Shown here: in pieces, positions 1 through 7,946 of the stretch
Numbering within the stretch: the first letter of the stretch is position 1
How the letters are laid out: each line of letters opens with the position of its first letter
Notes under the pieces: model-generated
What the model was told of the DNA's origin: nothing
The model's database searches: none
The model's input: the letters and a program-made list of their open reading frames with translations, nothing else
DNA from: Bin87 sp034423595
Lineage (GTDB): Bacteria > Chloroflexota > Dehalococcoidia > Lucifugimonadales > UBA3495
Assembly (NCBI GenBank): GCA_965207025.1
Contig: OZ242258.1
Location: 1,302,001 to 1,366,000, forward strand
DNA: 64,000 nt
Direction of reading: 5' to 3'
Translations under genes and position numbers: made by a program

Positions 1-71
1 AGGCGTTCGCGGTTTCGCGCGCGCATGGCGTTGCGAATATCCTCGTCTAATCGATCCTTGATGGTTGTCAT
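1..71 (-). CDS. GatB/YqeY-like protein, 5' end only
   Basis: A frame opens at an ATG complementary to 69-71 and leaves the window after 23 codons. The visible peptide, MTTIKDRLDEDIRNAMRARN and onward, has the N-terminal helix pattern of YqeY proteins (start, then K-x-R-L-x-x-D-[IM]-[KR]-x-A-[ML]-[KR]). YqeY is a small helical domain related to the tRNA-binding tail of the GatB amidotransferase subunit; its role is poorly known. About 85% of the expected length of roughly 150 residues lies outside the window. In many bacteria yqeY follows rpsU, which cannot be checked here. The family call rests on a short peptide. Confidence 0.6.
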   Translation of the reverse strand, partial: MTTIKDRLDEDIRNAMRARNRER

Positions 72-165
72 TTGATGCCGTCCGGGAAACTCCACAGCAA
101 ATCCGTCCAAGGGTCCTTCACACTGGGTGTCCATGCTACAACGTGGATGCCGAGCCGCGCAAGCG

Positions 166-174
166 TGCTATACT
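166..174 (+). promoter_or_regulatory. Extended -10 element of tRNA-Leu
   Basis: TGCTATACT, a TGn-extended -10 box, ends ten bases before the tRNA 5' end. No good -35 box is visible at the usual distance, which fits extended -10 promoters. The same TGn-TAnnnT form precedes the other two tRNA genes in this window. Confidence 0.55.
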
Positions 175-183
175 TGGTTGGAA

Positions 184-270
184 GCCGAAGTGGCGGAATG
201 GTAGACGCGCCGGTCTCAAAAACCGGTGGGATAATATCCCGTGTCAGTTCGAGTCTGACCTTCGGCACCA
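184..270 (+). tRNA. tRNA-Leu (anticodon CAA)
   Basis: The acceptor stem pairs GCCGAAG (184-190) with CTTCGGC (260-266), followed by discriminator A and an encoded CCA (268-270). The anticodon stem CCGGT/ACCGG encloses the loop CTCAAAA, so the anticodon is CAA, which reads UUG. A long variable arm (GGGAT...ATCCC) shows a class II tRNA, and the T-arm contains GTTCGAGTC. These features fix the identity as leucine. Confidence 0.97.
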
Positions 271-296
271 GGTTTGGTTTTTCGATTGTCTGTCCC

Positions 297-1526
297 TCAG
301 TCGAATGCGCCGGCGATAGCGCAATCCTCAACCTCTTCGTCGGCCATTCCCAGCAGTTCCCGAAGCACGTAGGTCATGTCCGCTGCGAAGGCGGGGGCGC
401 CCTTGGTGACGCTGCCAGGCGTGTGGGACAGCTTGTAGGGAGCGCTCTCTATGGTCCGGTATTCGCCTTGGTGATCCGGGACGCGCCGGAAGAATCCACG
501 CTCCCTGAGCTGGGAATCTCGGGCCAGGTCGGCGCCGGTTTGCACCACGCCGGCAGCCACGCCAGCGGCTTGAAGCATGCCCATCACGTCCTCGGCCCTG
601 TGATGGACAGTCCAAGATTCCACCAGTGAGTCCAACTCATCGACGTTGCTCTCGCGAAATTCTGTTGTGGCGAACCGTGGCTCATCAGCCCATTGCGGCC
701 GACCCATCACGTCCACAAAGGCGCGCCATTCCTCATCGGTGAACACCGTGATCGCCACCCACCGGTCTTCTCCTCGACATCGGTACGCCCCGTGGGGCGC
801 GCCGCCACCATACGGGAGGCGATTGCCGGTACGCTCCGATGCCGCGCCTGCCCCGTTGACGCTCATGTCCAGCGCCAGCGTTTCCAGCAGCGAAGATAGG
901 GCCTCGAACTGCGACACGTCCAGCCATTGCCCGCGTCCGGTCCTGGCCCGGTGCATCAAGGCCAACATCACTGCCTGCGCCCCGGCCATACCACCCACGG
1001 CGTCGCTATACGCGCTGGCCGGCCCGCTGGGGTCGGCATCGGGAAACCCGGTAAGCTGAGTGAACCCCGACCAGGCTTGCAGCGTCTGCCCGTAGCTCAC
1101 CCGGTCCTGCCACGGGCCCGTGCGCCCAAAACCGGACATGCTGAGCATGATTACGCTGGGGTTGATGGGTCGTATGGAGTCGTAGTCCAGGCCCCAGGAG
1201 GGCATCACACGGCCGCTGAAGTTCTCCGCCACCACGTCGGACACTGCGACGAGGCGTTTGGCGATGTCGATGCCCTGGGGAGTCTTCATGTTCAGGGAAA
1301 TGGACAGCTTGCCCGCGTTCCAGTTGTGGCGCTGGCCAAGGCCCCGGGCGGTAGCGGATGCCGGGCCGCCGATGACCGACAGCGCGTTGTTGGACTCGAC
1401 CTTGATCACCTCCGCGCCCTGGTCGGAAAGGATCCGTGTGGCCGATGGGCCGGCGTGAATCCAGGTGAAATCCAGCACCCTTATGCCACTAAGAGCAAGA
1501 CCGTTCTGCTGCGCGTCGCCGTTCAC
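297..1526 (-). CDS. CaiB/BaiF-family CoA-transferase
   Basis: This 409-residue protein has the full length of a class III (formyl-CoA transferase-like) CoA-transferase, a family that moves CoA between acyl-CoA and a carboxylic acid in the cytoplasm. Seen: the N-terminal Rossmann segment IRVLDFTWIHAGP (15-27), GAEVIKVE (37-44), the GK-x-S-I-x-L-[ND] strand near 72, and the segment YSDAVGG in which Asp175 aligns with the catalytic Asp of oxalate-CoA transferase and methylacyl-CoA racemase, then GRGQWLDVS (198-205). The start is a GTG preceded by AAGGTGG. Substrate is unknown; a racemase or transferase role cannot be separated by sequence reading. It is followed on the same strand by the tRNA region only. 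The catalytic Asp is kept here, unlike in the second copy just upstream on the chromosome. Confidence 0.9.
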   Translation of the reverse strand: MNGDAQQNGLALSGIRVLDFTWIHAGPSATRILSDQGAEVIKVESNNALSVIGGPASATARGLGQRHNWNAGKLSISLNMKTPQGIDIAKRLVAVSDVVAENFSGRVMPSWGLDYDSIRPINPSVIMLSMSGFGRTGPWQDRVSYGQTLQAWSGFTQLTGFPDADPSGPASAYSDAVGGMAGAQAVMLALMHRARTGRGQWLDVSQFEALSSLLETLALDMSVNGAGAASERTGNRLPYGGGAPHGAYRCRGEDRWVAITVFTDEEWRAFVDVMGRPQWADEPRFATTEFRESNVDELDSLVESWTVHHRAEDVMGMLQAAGVAAGVVQTGADLARDSQLRERGFFRRVPDHQGEYRTIESAPYKLSHTPGSVTKGAPAFAADMTYVLRELLGMADEEVEDCAIAGAFD

Positions 1527-1551
1527 GTCAGTCCACCTTCGCTGATGTACT

Positions 1552-1896
1552 TTAGGCGTCCGGTGCCCAATGATCGTAAACGCGATTTAATTCTCTCAGC
1601 CAAAATGTTAAGTCGTTTTCTCCCGCTCGGTGTAGCCCCAGCCTCCTCGCCAGAGTAAAGAAGCCTTTTCCGGGCATGTTACTGTCGATTCGGATTACGA
1701 CGGCGGACAACAGAGGTCTCCCCGCATCGTGTTCAGCTTGGCTTACGCCGTCTAAAATGTCGGCGATTTCATTTCGATCTGCAGGGGACTCCATATTCAA
1801 GCCGGCTATGGGAGCTACATCAGAGTAATTCACATACTCCCTCCCCTGAGCGACTTCAATCAATCTTTCGTAAATGGTTTGTCTTTCTGCCAGCAT
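1552..1896 (-). CDS. Small conserved protein of unknown function
   Basis: A 114-residue soluble protein without signal peptide or membrane segment. The start is the ATG complementary to 1894-1896, with a GGAG box seven bases upstream; a TTG one codon earlier is less likely. The N-terminal part (RQTIYERLIEVAQ) looks helical and is followed by a short winged-helix-like stretch (YVNYSDVAPIAGL), a central helix (RNEIADILDGVSQAE) and a strand LLSAVVIRI, then a GKGFFTLARRLGL segment. I recall this arrangement from small conserved hypotheticals in many bacteria but know no function. It sits between two CoA-transferase genes with a 25-base gap to the downstream one, so co-transcription with that gene is possible but does not define its job. 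Confidence 0.7.
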   Translation of the reverse strand: MLAERQTIYERLIEVAQGREYVNYSDVAPIAGLNMESPADRNEIADILDGVSQAEHDAGRPLLSAVVIRIDSNMPGKGFFTLARRLGLHRAGENDLTFWLRELNRVYDHWAPDA

Positions 1897-1933
1897 CAAA
1901 TTTCTCCATCTGCTTCATCTGCATTGACAGCGA

Positions 1934-3190
1934 TCAACGATGATTCAACCTGCCTGTTGTCTCTGCATCTGAGTTCATCGTGATTTCTTCTGCCGAAAGC
2001 CCTAGAATCCCGGAAAGCACATCGACGTTATGCTCCCCCGGGTCGGGCGCAGCCCGGCGCACCGGCTGGTGAAACTCGGTCAGGCGGTACGGGTCGCCCG
2101 GGTACACCATCGCAAGCCCATCCGGAGATTCTACGGTGGTCAGGTAGCCCCTTCCCCATAGCTGTTCGTTCTCCAGGATTTCGTCGGCCATGGCCGCCGG
2201 CCCCCACGGGTGGTGGTTGGACTGGCCGAACTCGGTTATCTCCTGGCGCGTGTGCAGCAGCGCCCACGCCTGGACTAATTCCTCGATATGCGCCGAATGT
2301 TCGCCCCGCAGCACGAAGTGGTCGTTATATTGTTCATCCATCAGGTCGCCAGCCATGCCGTCCCGGTACATCCAAGCCCGCAGGTCGTCCCACGCCGCCC
2401 GGGTGTTGGTGGTGATGCTGGCGTAGCCGTCTTTGCACTGCCACGTGGCGACGAACTGCCCGCCGTGCCGGAACCCGCAGCGCACTGCCGACTCGCCTGT
2501 GTAGTTGTAGGTGGTGTTGACGTGTTCGGTGGTGGCGGCTACCGCCTCCTGCATCGACACGTCGATGTACTGACCCTGCCCGGTCATCATGCGGTGGTAC
2601 AGGGCCAGCAATATGGCGATATAGGCTCGGTTCGACGCGGTGTGATACGCCTGCGACCCCCACAACCGCGTCGGCGGAGTGTTGGGCCAGCCGGTCACAT
2701 ACATGTACCCGCCCATGGCGAACCCCACCAGGTCCGACCCCTTGAAATCGCGATAGGGTCCCATCTGCCCGAACGGCGTGATGGAACAGTACACCAACAT
2801 CGGCGCATCGGCCAACAGGCTCTCGTATCCCAAACCTAGCGAGTCCATGTACCCGGGCGGCCCGGTCTCCAGTAGCACGTCGGAGGCCAACACGAGCCGG
2901 CGCAGCGCCGCAACTCCCTCCGCCGTGTTGATGTCCAATGTAACGCTGCGCTTGTTGGTGTTGAAGTGGAGCCAGTACAGACTACGGCCCGGACCGGGCT
3001 GGCCGCCGATAAAGGGGCCGATTTCGCGCATGGGATCGCCGCCCGGCGGCTCGATCTTGATGACGTCGGCGCCCATGTCGGCCATCAGCTTGCCACAGTA
3101 CACGCCCATGGGGCCAGCCAGGTCCAAAACCCGGTATCCGCCCAGCGGCAGGGATGGTTCGTTTATTGAATTTTCGCCGGGGATGGTCAT
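1934..3190 (-). CDS. CaiB/BaiF-family CoA-transferase lacking the catalytic Asp
   Basis: A 418-residue class III CoA-transferase: YRVLDLAGPMGVYCGKLMA (19-37), GADVIKIEPPGGDP (40-53), NKRSVTLDI (79-87), then GQGQYIDVSM. The start is set at the ATG complementary to 3188-3190 because a strong extended -10 box ends only ten bases upstream, implying a leaderless mRNA; a longer open frame reaches 3232 but would lie across that promoter. In the alignment that places the catalytic Asp 14 residues before the AL-x-HR helix, this protein has Tyr182 (AYHTASNR). It may therefore have another activity or depend on a partner. It diverges from the CapA-like gene across a short two-promoter spacer. Confidence 0.85.
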   Translation of the reverse strand: MTIPGENSINEPSLPLGGYRVLDLAGPMGVYCGKLMADMGADVIKIEPPGGDPMREIGPFIGGQPGPGRSLYWLHFNTNKRSVTLDINTAEGVAALRRLVLASDVLLETGPPGYMDSLGLGYESLLADAPMLVYCSITPFGQMGPYRDFKGSDLVGFAMGGYMYVTGWPNTPPTRLWGSQAYHTASNRAYIAILLALYHRMMTGQGQYIDVSMQEAVAATTEHVNTTYNYTGESAVRCGFRHGGQFVATWQCKDGYASITTNTRAAWDDLRAWMYRDGMAGDLMDEQYNDHFVLRGEHSAHIEELVQAWALLHTRQEITEFGQSNHHPWGPAAMADEILENEQLWGRGYLTTVESPDGLAMVYPGDPYRLTEFHQPVRRAAPDPGEHNVDVLSGILGLSAEEITMNSDAETTGRLNHR

Positions 3191-3199
3191 TAGACGCGC

Positions 3200-3208
3200 A
3201 TTGTAGCA
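3200..3208 (-). promoter_or_regulatory. Extended -10 box for the second CoA-transferase gene
   Basis: On the minus strand the bases read TGCTACAAT. Transcription would begin about six to seven bases on, almost at the ATG at 3190, so the mRNA is probably leaderless. No Shine-Dalgarno box precedes that ATG, in agreement. Confidence 0.55.
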
Positions 3209-3236
3209 CCGACCAGCGGTGGCGGAACGCAATGTT

Positions 3237-3245
3237 TGCTAAAAT
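3237..3245 (+). promoter_or_regulatory. Extended -10 box for the CapA-like gene
   Basis: TGCTAAAAT on the plus strand, back to back with the minus-strand element at 3200-3208. The predicted start near 3252 gives a leader of about 40 bases that carries AAGGAG before the ATG at 3294. Confidence 0.5.
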
Positions 3246-3293
3246 GCCCCGCACGTGACCTACCCCCTTGTCCCGACGCAACAAGGAGCCGAC

Positions 3294-4664
3294 ATGACCA
3301 CCACCATTTACGATGCCGAACGCCGCGACATATCCATCGCCGTGGGCGGCGACGCCATGATCACACGCCGGATGCGCGCCTTCCAGGAGCCTCGATTCCT
3401 CAAGCTGGTGGACATCCTCCGGGGAGCCGATGTGTCGCTGGTCAACCTGGAGATGCTGTTCCACGACTACGAAAGCAGCTGGCAGTGGAGCCGCAACACC
3501 TACACCAGGTCTGATCCACGCAACCTGGATGAGCTGAAGTGGATGGGCATCGACGCCGTCACCACCGCCAACAACCACTCCTTCGACTTCTCCGAGGGCG
3601 GGTTCCTGACCACGCTGGAGCACTGCCGGGAGTTCGACCTCCCCCACGCCGGCGGCGGGCGCAACCTTGACGAGGCCCGCGCCGCCGCCTACGTGGACTC
3701 GCCCCGCGGCCGGGTGGCCGTGATGAGCGCCACCAGCACCTTCAGCGAGCAGTCCCGCGCCGGCGCCGGACGGCCCGACTTCCCCGGCCGGCCGGGGGTT
3801 AACGCCCTGCGCCACGACATCACCCACCACGTACAACAGGACGTATTCGACGCCCTGCGCAAGGCCAACCTGGAGCTGGGATACGAGGAGGAGCACGCCT
3901 TCATGCGCCACTTCGGCTTCCGCGGCGTGGAGACCGCGCCCGACGACAGCGCCGAGGTAGAGTTCCTGGAGCACAAGTTCCTCCTGGACGAGACGTTCGC
4001 CGTCCGCACCGCCCTGAACGAGGACGACCGGCTGGGCATCGGTAACTGGATTCGGGGCGCGCAGACCCAGTCCGACTGGCAAGTCTATGGAGTCCACTGC
4101 CACGAGAGCGGGCCGGACGGCGATTTTCATGGCCATTCCCGCCTGTCGCCGCCCCATTTCCTGGTGGACTTCGCCCACTGGGCGATTGACCAGGGCTGCG
4201 CCGCCTTCGTGGGCCACGGCCCTCACTTCCTGCGGGGCATCGAAATCTACAAGAACCGGCCCATCTTCTACAGCCTGGGCAACTTCATCTTCCAGAATGA
4301 AAGCGTCCTGTGGCTGCCTCACGAAGCCTATCGACGGTTCGGCCTGGATTTCAACAGCACTCCCGGCGATTACCTGGACACCCGCTCCGGCGGCGGCACC
4401 CGCGCCTTCGCCGCAGACCCGGTGTTCTGGCAGAGCGTGGTGGCGGTATGCAACTATGCCGGCGGCGACCTGAAGGAGGTAGTCCTCCATCCCATCGACA
4501 TGGGCTTTGGCCGTCCGATTCCGCAGCGAGGTCGCCCAGTGTTGGCGGACGAATCCATTGCCCGCGAAACCTTGACTTGGCTTCAGGAAGTTTCGGCGCC
4601 CTTCGGAACCGAGATTTCCATTGACGAGAGAGACGGCGAGGTGGTGGGAGTGATACGGGTTTAG
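3294..4664 (+). CDS. CapA-family metallophosphoesterase-fold protein
   Basis: A 456-residue protein of the CapA/PgsA family, a calcineurin-like phosphoesterase fold first known from poly-gamma-glutamate capsule synthesis. Seen: GGDAMI (18-23), NLE (51-53), TTANNHSFDF (90-99), and near the C-terminus VGHGPHFLRGIEIY followed by FYSLGNFIF; these hold the expected metal-binding Asp, Asn and His residues. There is no signal peptide or membrane anchor, unlike classic PgsA, and no capB/capC neighbour, so a capsule role is not supported. Start: ATG at 3294 with AAGGAG eight bases upstream; a GTG at 3255 is in frame but lacks such a box. The gene is a single transcription unit ending at a clear terminator. 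Confidence 0.85.
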   Translation: MTTTIYDAERRDISIAVGGDAMITRRMRAFQEPRFLKLVDILRGADVSLVNLEMLFHDYESSWQWSRNTYTRSDPRNLDELKWMGIDAVTTANNHSFDFSEGGFLTTLEHCREFDLPHAGGGRNLDEARAAAYVDSPRGRVAVMSATSTFSEQSRAGAGRPDFPGRPGVNALRHDITHHVQQDVFDALRKANLELGYEEEHAFMRHFGFRGVETAPDDSAEVEFLEHKFLLDETFAVRTALNEDDRLGIGNWIRGAQTQSDWQVYGVHCHESGPDGDFHGHSRLSPPHFLVDFAHWAIDQGCAAFVGHGPHFLRGIEIYKNRPIFYSLGNFIFQNESVLWLPHEAYRRFGLDFNSTPGDYLDTRSGGGTRAFAADPVFWQSVVAVCNYAGGDLKEVVLHPIDMGFGRPIPQRGRPVLADESIARETLTWLQEVSAPFGTEISIDERDGEVVGVIRV

Positions 4665-4684
4665 AATCTCCGGCGGTCAACGCG

Positions 4685-4719
4685 AACGCCCGGGACCGGC
4701 ATCCCGGGCGTTTCTTTTT
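4685..4719 (+). terminator. Rho-independent terminator of the CapA-like gene
   Basis: An 11-base-pair stem (AACGCCCGGGA with its complement), six-base loop, then TTTCTTTTT. It begins 21 bases after the stop codon of the CapA-like gene. Confidence 0.85.
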
Positions 4720-4795
4720 CCGCCCGGATCCGGAGTGTGCCCGTCGTATATCGTAACGTGCAGCCGATCCATAACCGCAATCATCCACTATAAAC

Positions 4796-4824
4796 TTGAC
4801 CATGTGATGAATCGTTATTATTAT
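4796..4824 (+). promoter_or_regulatory. Sigma-70-type promoter and long leader of the solute-binding lipoprotein gene
   Basis: TTGACC (4796-4801), a 17-base spacer and TATTAT (4819-4824) match a housekeeping promoter. Transcription from about 4831 would give a leader of some 260 bases before the ATG at 5091. Within the leader, 5054-5077 can fold into a seven-pair hairpin just before the GGAGGAG box, which might affect translation. I recognise no known riboswitch in it. Apart from the terminator at 4685-4719, the stretch 4665-5090 holds nothing else I can name. Confidence 0.5.
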
Positions 4825-5090
4825 GCGACTCGCCGCCGAAAATATTTGATGTAATCAGATCGCAAGACGGTTCGTGGCTGGCTATCACGTTTTCGTGACG
4901 CTTTGCTCTCATCAACAATTAGCGGTGGTGTGTAAAGCGCGACCGCGGACGGCCCGGTGGCCGCCGCGTACTCATCCGTTGGCGCCGAAATCGGCTTGTT
5001 ACCCTAGCAACCCGTGAGATCGGAGTTGTCAGTCTCTGATAGCAGCCCGGTCTCCTGGCGACGATGCTCGCGTCAGGGACTGGAGGAGTT

Positions 5091-6893
5091 ATGAGTGTGT
5101 TGAATCCGTTGAAACATTGGATGCTGATAACGTTCCCCGTCTTGCTCCTGGTAATTTCATCGGCGATTGCGTGCGACGCCGCAGAACCCGCGGCCGCTCC
5201 TCCGGCAGACACGCCTGCGCCCGCCGCTGCGGCCGCTCCTACCACGGCGCCCGCTCAGGCCACCGCCGCTCCGGCTGCGGCCACCGCCGCGCCAACCGCT
5301 ATGCCCCAACCCGCGGCGCAGGCCGACTCCGGCCCCGTGGAAGCCAAGGTGGATCGCCTGATCATCGCATTCACCCAGCCGACCCACGAAACCAACATTC
5401 CCTGGTTCGGCGCCCGCACCATGCTGTCCCAGTTCAATCCCATACAGGAGACCCTCATCGACCTCCACCCTGAGACCGGTGAGTTCGCTCCCAACCTGGC
5501 CACCGGTTGGCAGATGAGCGCCGACGGCAAGAGTTGGACAATGGATTTGCGACAAGACGTGCCCTTCCACTTCGGGTTCGGCGAATTCACCGCCGATGAC
5601 GTGGCCCACACCCGGGCACTCATGGGCCAGGAAGACGGAGTCAACACCCTGAACAGCGTGTGGCGTGAGACTGTGGACCGGGTCGAAATCGTGGATGACC
5701 ACACCGCCGTTTTCCACCTGACCGCCGCAGAACCCGACCTGGACTTCGCCCTGTCCATCGGCGGCGACCTCCTGATGATGAGCAAGGCCCACTGGTATCG
5801 GGAAGGGGAGGAGGGACTGGAGAATCGCATCGTGGGCACCGCGCCCTACCGATACGTCGAACGAGAGGTGGGGCAGTCCATCCTGTTCGAGCGTGTGGAC
5901 TACGATCACTGGCGAGTCGGCCGACCGGATTTCCCCGAGATGCAGCAGGTGTTCGCTCCTGAGGCCGCTACACGGCTCGCCATGCTCCTTGCCGAAGAGG
6001 CCCATATCGCCGTCCTCCCCCGCGAGGGTCTCGCCCAGGCCGCCAGCGAAGGCATGGAAATCGTGAACAGCGGCATCGGCGGTACCCACACTATGTTCCT
6101 CTTCGGCGGGCTGTACTTCATAACCGGCGACGAGGCCTATGACCCGTCCATCCCCTGGGCGGCGCCCGGCGAAAAGGGCAGGATGGTCCGCCAGGCCCTG
6201 AACAAGGCCGTGGACCGCGACGAGATCAACGAGTTTATCTTCAAGGGCGGCGGCTCGCCGTACCGTGTGGTCGACTACCACCCCACGTTGCCCGGCTTCA
6301 ATCCTGAATGGGATAACCGCTGGGAGGAGATGTACGGATTCGATCCTGACAAAGCCCGTGAACTCCTGGCCGAAGCGGGCTATCCCGACGGCTTCCCGAT
6401 GAAGATATACGGGGCGCACACGCTCCCCGGGGTGCCGGAACTTCCAGATGTTTCAGAGGCGATCAGCATCTACTTCACCGAAATCGGGATCGACGTGGAG
6501 ATCGTCAGTGTCGAATTCAGCGTGGTACGCAACCAGTTCCGCAACAAATTGGAGAACGAGTTTCTCTACCCCCTGCGCAGCAGTCGCCGGCCGTTGCAGC
6601 AGCAGATCCGCGTCCACAACATGCCGGCGCCCCTCGGCGTCGGCCATTTCTACGAGAGCGATTTCATCGTCGAGAAGTACGACGAACTCACCCGCACCCT
6701 GGACCCCGCCGAACGCGACGCGATATTTCGTGAAATCGGCAACCACAAATTTGACAATTTCGCCTCCATGCCGCTCCACTGGCTCTTCATCCAGGTGGCG
6801 GTGAACCCCGAAATCGTGGCGGAGTATAAATTCACCGGCACTGCCGGCTGGAACTTCAGCCACATGGAGACCATCAAAGCAGTACCCAAGTGA
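5091..6893 (+). CDS. ABC transporter solute-binding lipoprotein (family 5, peptide/nickel type)
   Basis: A 600-residue extracytoplasmic binding protein. The N-terminus has a hydrophobic signal segment ending in a lipobox (SAIAC, Cys28), then an Ala/Pro/Thr-rich stalk of about 50 residues, and a family 5 fold: an early LIDLHPETGEFAPNLATGW segment, the WTMDLRQDVPFHFG strand pair, FTADDVAHTRALM and an AYRYVEREVG-like region (APYRYVEREV), with a C-terminal RNQFRNKLEN domain. Such proteins capture oligopeptides, opines, sugars or metal complexes for a DppBCDF-type importer. No permease or ATPase gene adjoins it. Start: the ATG at 5091, directly after GGAGGAG; an upstream ATG at 5064 would add residues without a ribosome site. 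Membrane-anchored on the outer face if the lipobox is processed. Confidence 0.88.
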   Translation: MSVLNPLKHWMLITFPVLLLVISSAIACDAAEPAAAPPADTPAPAAAAAPTTAPAQATAAPAAATAAPTAMPQPAAQADSGPVEAKVDRLIIAFTQPTHETNIPWFGARTMLSQFNPIQETLIDLHPETGEFAPNLATGWQMSADGKSWTMDLRQDVPFHFGFGEFTADDVAHTRALMGQEDGVNTLNSVWRETVDRVEIVDDHTAVFHLTAAEPDLDFALSIGGDLLMMSKAHWYREGEEGLENRIVGTAPYRYVEREVGQSILFERVDYDHWRVGRPDFPEMQQVFAPEAATRLAMLLAEEAHIAVLPREGLAQAASEGMEIVNSGIGGTHTMFLFGGLYFITGDEAYDPSIPWAAPGEKGRMVRQALNKAVDRDEINEFIFKGGGSPYRVVDYHPTLPGFNPEWDNRWEEMYGFDPDKARELLAEAGYPDGFPMKIYGAHTLPGVPELPDVSEAISIYFTEIGIDVEIVSVEFSVVRNQFRNKLENEFLYPLRSSRRPLQQQIRVHNMPAPLGVGHFYESDFIVEKYDELTRTLDPAERDAIFREIGNHKFDNFASMPLHWLFIQVAVNPEIVAEYKFTGTAGWNFSHMETIKAVPK

Positions 6894-6916
6894 AGCAACG
6901 GGCTACGACCTACCCA

Positions 6917-7366
6917 TTAGTGCGCCGCGTTGAACTGCACTAGGATTCCGTCAGGGTCGTACACGTAGATGCTGCGGATGTCGCCATCGGAGTTGGTAAA
7001 CGACTCGATGGGGCCGGCCAGTTCCACCCCCTTGCTGAGCAACTCCTCGGTCAACCCCTTCACGTCGGCGACGCCAAAGGAAATGTGGCTGATGCCCACC
7101 ATGTCCAGCTTGATGGGTTCGCCGTCCGGGTTGTCGCCGGGATGGCTGGTTAGGGTCAGCGTAGGCGTGGCCCCGTCGCCGTAGGCGAGGCTGACCCACC
7201 GGCGTGCCTGCCGCTCCTTCAGGTAATTGTGCAGGCGTCCGCCTTCCGTGGGGTCGGTCATGCGGTCACCCAGGACCGTCATGCCCAGTATGTCCCGGTA
7301 GAACGCCAGCGACCGGTCCATGTCACTGACGCAGATACCGATGTGGGTAACGCAAGTTGCGTCCAT
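6917..7366 (-). CDS. VOC-family protein (glyoxalase/extradiol dioxygenase fold)
   Basis: A 149-residue single-chain vicinal oxygen chelate protein with two beta-alpha-beta-beta-beta units: THIGICVSDMDRSLAFYRDI (7-26) and ISHISFGVADVKGLTEELL in the second half, ending DPDGILVQF. His at the start of each unit and the Glu/Gln near each unit's end are the usual metal ligands; His8 and the later His are visible. The family includes glyoxalase I, methylmalonyl-CoA epimerase and ring-cleavage dioxygenases, and the substrate cannot be told here. The 22-base gap to the preceding, convergent solute-binding gene and the 67-base gap to a second VOC gene on the same strand suggest the two VOC genes are co-transcribed. 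Confidence 0.85.
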   Translation of the reverse strand: MDATCVTHIGICVSDMDRSLAFYRDILGMTVLGDRMTDPTEGGRLHNYLKERQARRWVSLAYGDGATPTLTLTSHPGDNPDGEPIKLDMVGISHISFGVADVKGLTEELLSKGVELAGPIESFTNSDGDIRSIYVYDPDGILVQFNAAH

Positions 7367-7402
7367 AATTTTCGCTTCGCCTCCCTCGGGAAATCACTCC
7401 CT

Positions 7403-7431
7403 ATCATTCCGGCTTTCGCCAGAATCCAGAC
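7403..7431. repeat. dRS3-like intergenic palindrome, copy 1 (degenerate)
   Basis: Between the two VOC genes lies CATTCCGGCTTTCGCCAGAA followed by TCCAG, the same inverted-repeat design (ATTCC...GGAAT) found at five other intergenic sites here. Confidence 0.6.
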
Positions 7432-7433
7432 CT

Positions 7434-7844
7434 CTAATCCATGGGCAGCTTGTGCAGCCATCCGGGTTCCGATATGTCCAACACCTGCCCGTTGGGACCG
7501 GACCACTTTTCCTCGGCACGGGGCGGGCGGGGTTGACCATCTTCGGCCAGTTGTCGGCGGACGATCTCCTCTCCATTAATCTCGCGGAGCTTGGCGCCCG
7601 TTTCCTCCAGGCTGTCCACCTGGAAGCCGATGTGGTGGATCCCGTCGTAGTTCTCGCCGTTGGGGCCTACGTCGGCGTCCTCTTTGGTTTTCCACTTGAG
7701 GATGGTCAGGTTGATGTCGCCGTCGGAGAGCTGAATCTGTCGGGCGTTGCGAGCGACTTCAAAGAGGTCGAAGCCTTCCTTGTAGAACTTTGCCACTGCG
7801 TCGGGGTCCTCACAGGTGATGGCAACATGCTTGATCTTGGCCAT
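7434..7844 (-). CDS. VOC-family protein
   Basis: A 136-residue VOC protein: IKHVAITCEDPDAVAKFYKE (4-23) opens the first unit and DGIHHIGFQVDSLEETGAKL the second, ending GPNGQVLDISEPGW. Paired His residues (His6 and the HHIGF His) and the late Asp/Glu match the metal site of glyoxalase-like enzymes. The ATG complementary to 7842-7844 is chosen because GGGAGG lies eight bases upstream; an in-frame start five codons earlier overlaps that box. It is probably the first gene of a two-gene unit with the VOC gene downstream. Function beyond family is not known; acyl-CoA epimerase or dioxygenase roles would both fit the catabolic setting. Confidence 0.85.
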   Translation of the reverse strand: MAKIKHVAITCEDPDAVAKFYKEGFDLFEVARNARQIQLSDGDINLTILKWKTKEDADVGPNGENYDGIHHIGFQVDSLEETGAKLREINGEEIVRRQLAEDGQPRPPRAEEKWSGPNGQVLDISEPGWLHKLPMD

Positions 7845-7946
7845 AGGAGCGCCTCCCAAACTGGTATAGCGGCATTATAGCCGTATCTCAGGTATTGGAG
7901 TATCCTGCTTTGACGTTATCCCGGCGATCTGCGAGGTAGGCAACTC

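Noticed and set aside
2982..4490. A long minus-strand open frame opposite the CapA-like gene.
   Set aside because: It overlaps a gene with clear family motifs on the plus strand; the frame is an effect of high GC content.
4831..5090. A riboswitch in the leader of the solute-binding gene.
   Set aside because: No SAM, TPP, cobalamin, glycine or lysine core was recognised; only one hairpin is clear.
5157..6419. A minus-strand frame of 420 codons.
   Set aside because: It is the antisense of the solute-binding lipoprotein gene, has no ribosome site and shows no family motifs.
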